A stretch of DNA of 23,920 bases from an uncultured Prevotella sp. Its GTDB lineage: Bacteria; Bacteroidota; Bacteroidia; Bacteroidales; Bacteroidaceae. The notes beneath the pieces were generated by a model. That model worked only from the letters and a program-made list of their open reading frames with translations. It had not been told where the DNA came from and did not search any database. Shown piece by piece: positions 22,117 to 23,920 of the stretch; the first letter of the stretch is position 1, and every line of letters begins with the position of its first letter. The stretch is from assembly GCA_937916405.1 (NCBI GenBank), contig CALFUF010000018.1:1-23920 (forward strand). Direction: 5' to 3'. The translations under genes and the position numbers were made by a program.

Positions 22117-23805
22117 ATGTGTGGAATCGTAGCGATATTGAATGTGAAGGAGCAGACGCGGCAACTTCGCCAGAAAGCGTTAGGTATGAGTCATAAGATA
22201 CGGCATCGTGGTCCTGACTGGAGTGGTATCTATTGTGGTAAGTCGGCAATCCTTGCCCATGAGCGATTGAGTATTGTTGACCCGGAGTCGGGAGGACAAC
22301 CATTGTTCTCACCAGACCGCAAACAAATTCTTGCTGTCAATGGAGAGATATACAACCATCAGGAGATTCGTAAGCGTTATGAGGGGAAGTATGCGTTCCA
22401 GACTGGTTCAGACTGTGAGGTCATCCTTGCCTTGTATCAGGATAAAGGAATTGACTTCTTGGAGGACCTAAGCGGTATCTTTGCCTTCGTGCTCTATGAC
22501 GAGGAGCGTGATGAGTTCTTGATAGCCCGTGACCCGATAGGGGTCATCCCTCTCTATATCGGTTATGATGACGACGGTAAGGTGTATGTCGCCTCTGAGT
22601 TGAAGGCGTTGGAGGGACAGTGTCAGCGCTATGAGCCATTCCTGCCAGGACACTATTTCTATAGTGGAGAGTGCACGTCTCTTACCTCTTACTCCTTACC
22701 TCTTACCTCTTATTATCATCGTGACTGGATGTCGTACGATGCCGTAAAGGACAACGAGGCAAGTTCCGAGGATATCCGTCAGGCATTGAGGGCTGCTGTT
22801 AAACGCCAGTTGATGTCGGATGTTCCTTATGGGGTGTTGCTCAGTGGTGGTCTCGACTCTTCCGTGATCTCCGCTGTCGCTGAGAAATACTCTGAGATGC
22901 GTATCGAGGATAACTCCCAGACGAAGGCTTACTGGCCTCGTCTGCATAGTTTCGCGGTGGGACTGAAAGGGGCACCAGACCTTGCGAAAGCGAAGTTAGT
23001 AGCCGACCATATCGGGACGGTGCATCATGAGATCAACTATACCATTCAGGAGGGACTGGATGCCATCCGTGATGTCATCTATTTCATCGAGACGTATGAT
23101 GTCACCACGGTACGTGCCTCCACTCCGATGTATCTTCTGGCACGCGTCATCAAGTCGATGGGTATTAAGATGGTACTCTCTGGTGAGGGCGCTGATGAGA
23201 TATTCGGGGGCTACCTCTATTTCCATAAGGCGCCTGATGCCAAGGCTTTCCATGAGGAGACGGTGCGTAAACTCTCCAAACTCCATCTGTATGACTGTCT
23301 GCGTGCTAATAAGAGTCTGTCGGCATGGGGTGTGGAGGGACGTGTGCCCTTCCTCGACAAGGAGTTCTTGGATGTCGCCATGCGTACCAATCCCACAGCG
23401 AAGATGTGTCCGGGGAAGACGATGGAGAAGAAGATTGTCCGTGAGGCTTTCGCTGATATGTTACCGGAGGAGATCGTATGGAGACAGAAAGAGCAGTTCA
23501 GTGACGGGGTAGGGTATTCATGGATAGACACCCTCAAGCAGATCACTGCGGAGGCTGTCACTGACGAGCAGATGGCGCATGCTGCGGAGCGTTTCCCCAT
23601 CAATCCACCCAAGAACAAAGAGGAGTATTACTATCGTAGCATCTTTGCGGAGCATTTCCCCTCAGACAGTGCGGCACGTAGTGTACCCAGTGAGGCGAGT
23701 GTTGCCTGCTCCACGGCTATCGCCTTGGAGTGGGATGAGGCTTTCAAGAATATGAACGACCCCAGTGGACGTGCCGTGAAAGGGGTTCACGAACAGGCTT
23801 ATTAA
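22117..23805 (+). CDS. asnB: Asparagine synthetase B (glutamine hydrolysing)
   Basis: This cytosolic enzyme makes asparagine from aspartate, ATP and glutamine. The 562 residues begin MCGIVAIL, with Cys2 as the class II glutaminase nucleophile; RHRGPDWSG (29-37), VNGEIYNH (74-81) and TGSDCEV (96-102) complete that domain. The synthetase domain has the pyrophosphate loop SGGLDSS (243-249) and GEGADEIFGGY. Between the domains, where E. coli AsnB has a short turn before SYYHRDW, this protein has TSLTSYSLPLTS (187-198) encoded by a heptanucleotide tandem repeat. It is the last gene of the rightward unit, 14 nt after the PurF-like gene. Confidence 0.97.
   Translation: MCGIVAILNVKEQTRQLRQKALGMSHKIRHRGPDWSGIYCGKSAILAHERLSIVDPESGGQPLFSPDRKQILAVNGEIYNHQEIRKRYEGKYAFQTGSDCEVILALYQDKGIDFLEDLSGIFAFVLYDEERDEFLIARDPIGVIPLYIGYDDDGKVYVASELKALEGQCQRYEPFLPGHYFYSGECTSLTSYSLPLTSYYHRDWMSYDAVKDNEASSEDIRQALRAAVKRQLMSDVPYGVLLSGGLDSSVISAVAEKYSEMRIEDNSQTKAYWPRLHSFAVGLKGAPDLAKAKLVADHIGTVHHEINYTIQEGLDAIRDVIYFIETYDVTTVRASTPMYLLARVIKSMGIKMVLSGEGADEIFGGYLYFHKAPDAKAFHEETVRKLSKLHLYDCLRANKSLSAWGVEGRVPFLDKEFLDVAMRTNPTAKMCPGKTMEKKIVREAFADMLPEEIVWRQKEQFSDGVGYSWIDTLKQITAEAVTDEQMAHAAERFPINPPKNKEEYYYRSIFAEHFPSDSAARSVPSEASVACSTAIALEWDEAFKNMNDPSGRAVKGVHEQAY
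22682..22709 (+). repeat. asnB: Heptanucleotide tandem repeat in asnB
   Basis: Four 7-bp units stand in tandem: TTACCTC, TTACTCC, TTACCTC, TTACCTC. They encode codons 189-198. Because 7 is not a multiple of three, gain or loss of one unit would shift the frame before the synthetase domain. Confidence 0.85.
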
Positions 23806-23863
23806 TATGAATAAAGCCTTTATTTAGTAACGATTAAAAAATAAGTTGGGATGAAATTGCATA

Positions 23864-23920
23864 TCAAACCGCCTTGACGAGGTAGTTCCACTTTGGCAGG
23901 CAATCGTCAAATATGATGTA
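23864..23920 (-). CDS. Possible C-terminal end of an unidentified gene (cut by window edge)
   Basis: On the minus strand the frame is open from the right edge to a TGA at 23866-23864, giving 18 codons that read YIIFDDCLPKWNYLVKAV. The composition looks protein-like and the orientation would be convergent with asnB, but the stretch is too short to identify or to prove coding. Confidence 0.25.
   Translation of the reverse strand, partial: YIIFDDCLPKWNYLVKAV

Noticed and set aside
23806..23830. Short palindrome AATAAAG/CTTTATT after the asnB stop as a terminator
   Set aside because: The arms are only 7 bp, A/T-rich, and nearly touch, so a real RNA loop would leave about 5 weak pairs; no T-run follows.

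Overview
The window reads as ordinary chromosomal DNA from a member of the Bacteroidales, most likely Prevotella or a close relative. The signs are TAnnTTTG -7 boxes with an upstream TTTG-like element, almost no Shine-Dalgarno sequences, a type III glutamine synthetase, LL-diaminopimelate aminotransferase (DapL), a DUF5606-type protein, a long NusB, and a second PurF-like enzyme. No phage, plasmid, insertion sequence, CRISPR array, rRNA or tRNA was seen. Genus is inferred from family memory, not from a database search.

Region 1 (1-3037, minus strand) is a housekeeping operon read nusB - yajC - ybbR-like - coaE - DUF5606 (the last is cut by the window edge). A promoter for it sits at about 3076-3107. 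Region 2 (3230-5757, plus strand) diverges from it and holds rplY - pth - S4/Hsp15-type RNA-binding protein - Ca2+/Na+ antiporter, with overlapping reading frames and a clear promoter at 3123-3154. The two converging transcription units meet in a 187-bp gap (5758-5944), which holds a strong hairpin and a repeat-like element.

Region 3 (5945-23805) is a large nitrogen-assimilation locus built from two divergent units around a 319-bp control region (16046-16364). The leftward unit is gltB - gltD - dapF - dapL - glnN (GOGAT large and small subunits, two lysine/peptidoglycan diaminopimelate enzymes, type III glutamine synthetase). The rightward unit is glnB/glnK (PII) - amtB - a TorF-like outer-membrane protein - pyrG - a PurF-like amidotransferase - asnB. 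Together they cover ammonium entry (possible porin, AmtB), sensing (PII), capture as glutamine and glutamate (GSIII, GOGAT) and use of glutamine amide nitrogen for CTP, a PRPP-dependent reaction and asparagine. The diaminopimelate branch consumes glutamate as amino donor.

I did not find a clearly new system. The observations most worth a second look are the layout and shared control region of the nitrogen locus (a 17-bp direct repeat, one copy inside the predicted glnB promoter), a divergent PII protein, a TorF-like protein beside amtB, a heptanucleotide tandem repeat inside asnB, an in-frame 9-bp repeat inside gltD, a strong hairpin inside pth, and an 8-bp-period motif at three gene ends.
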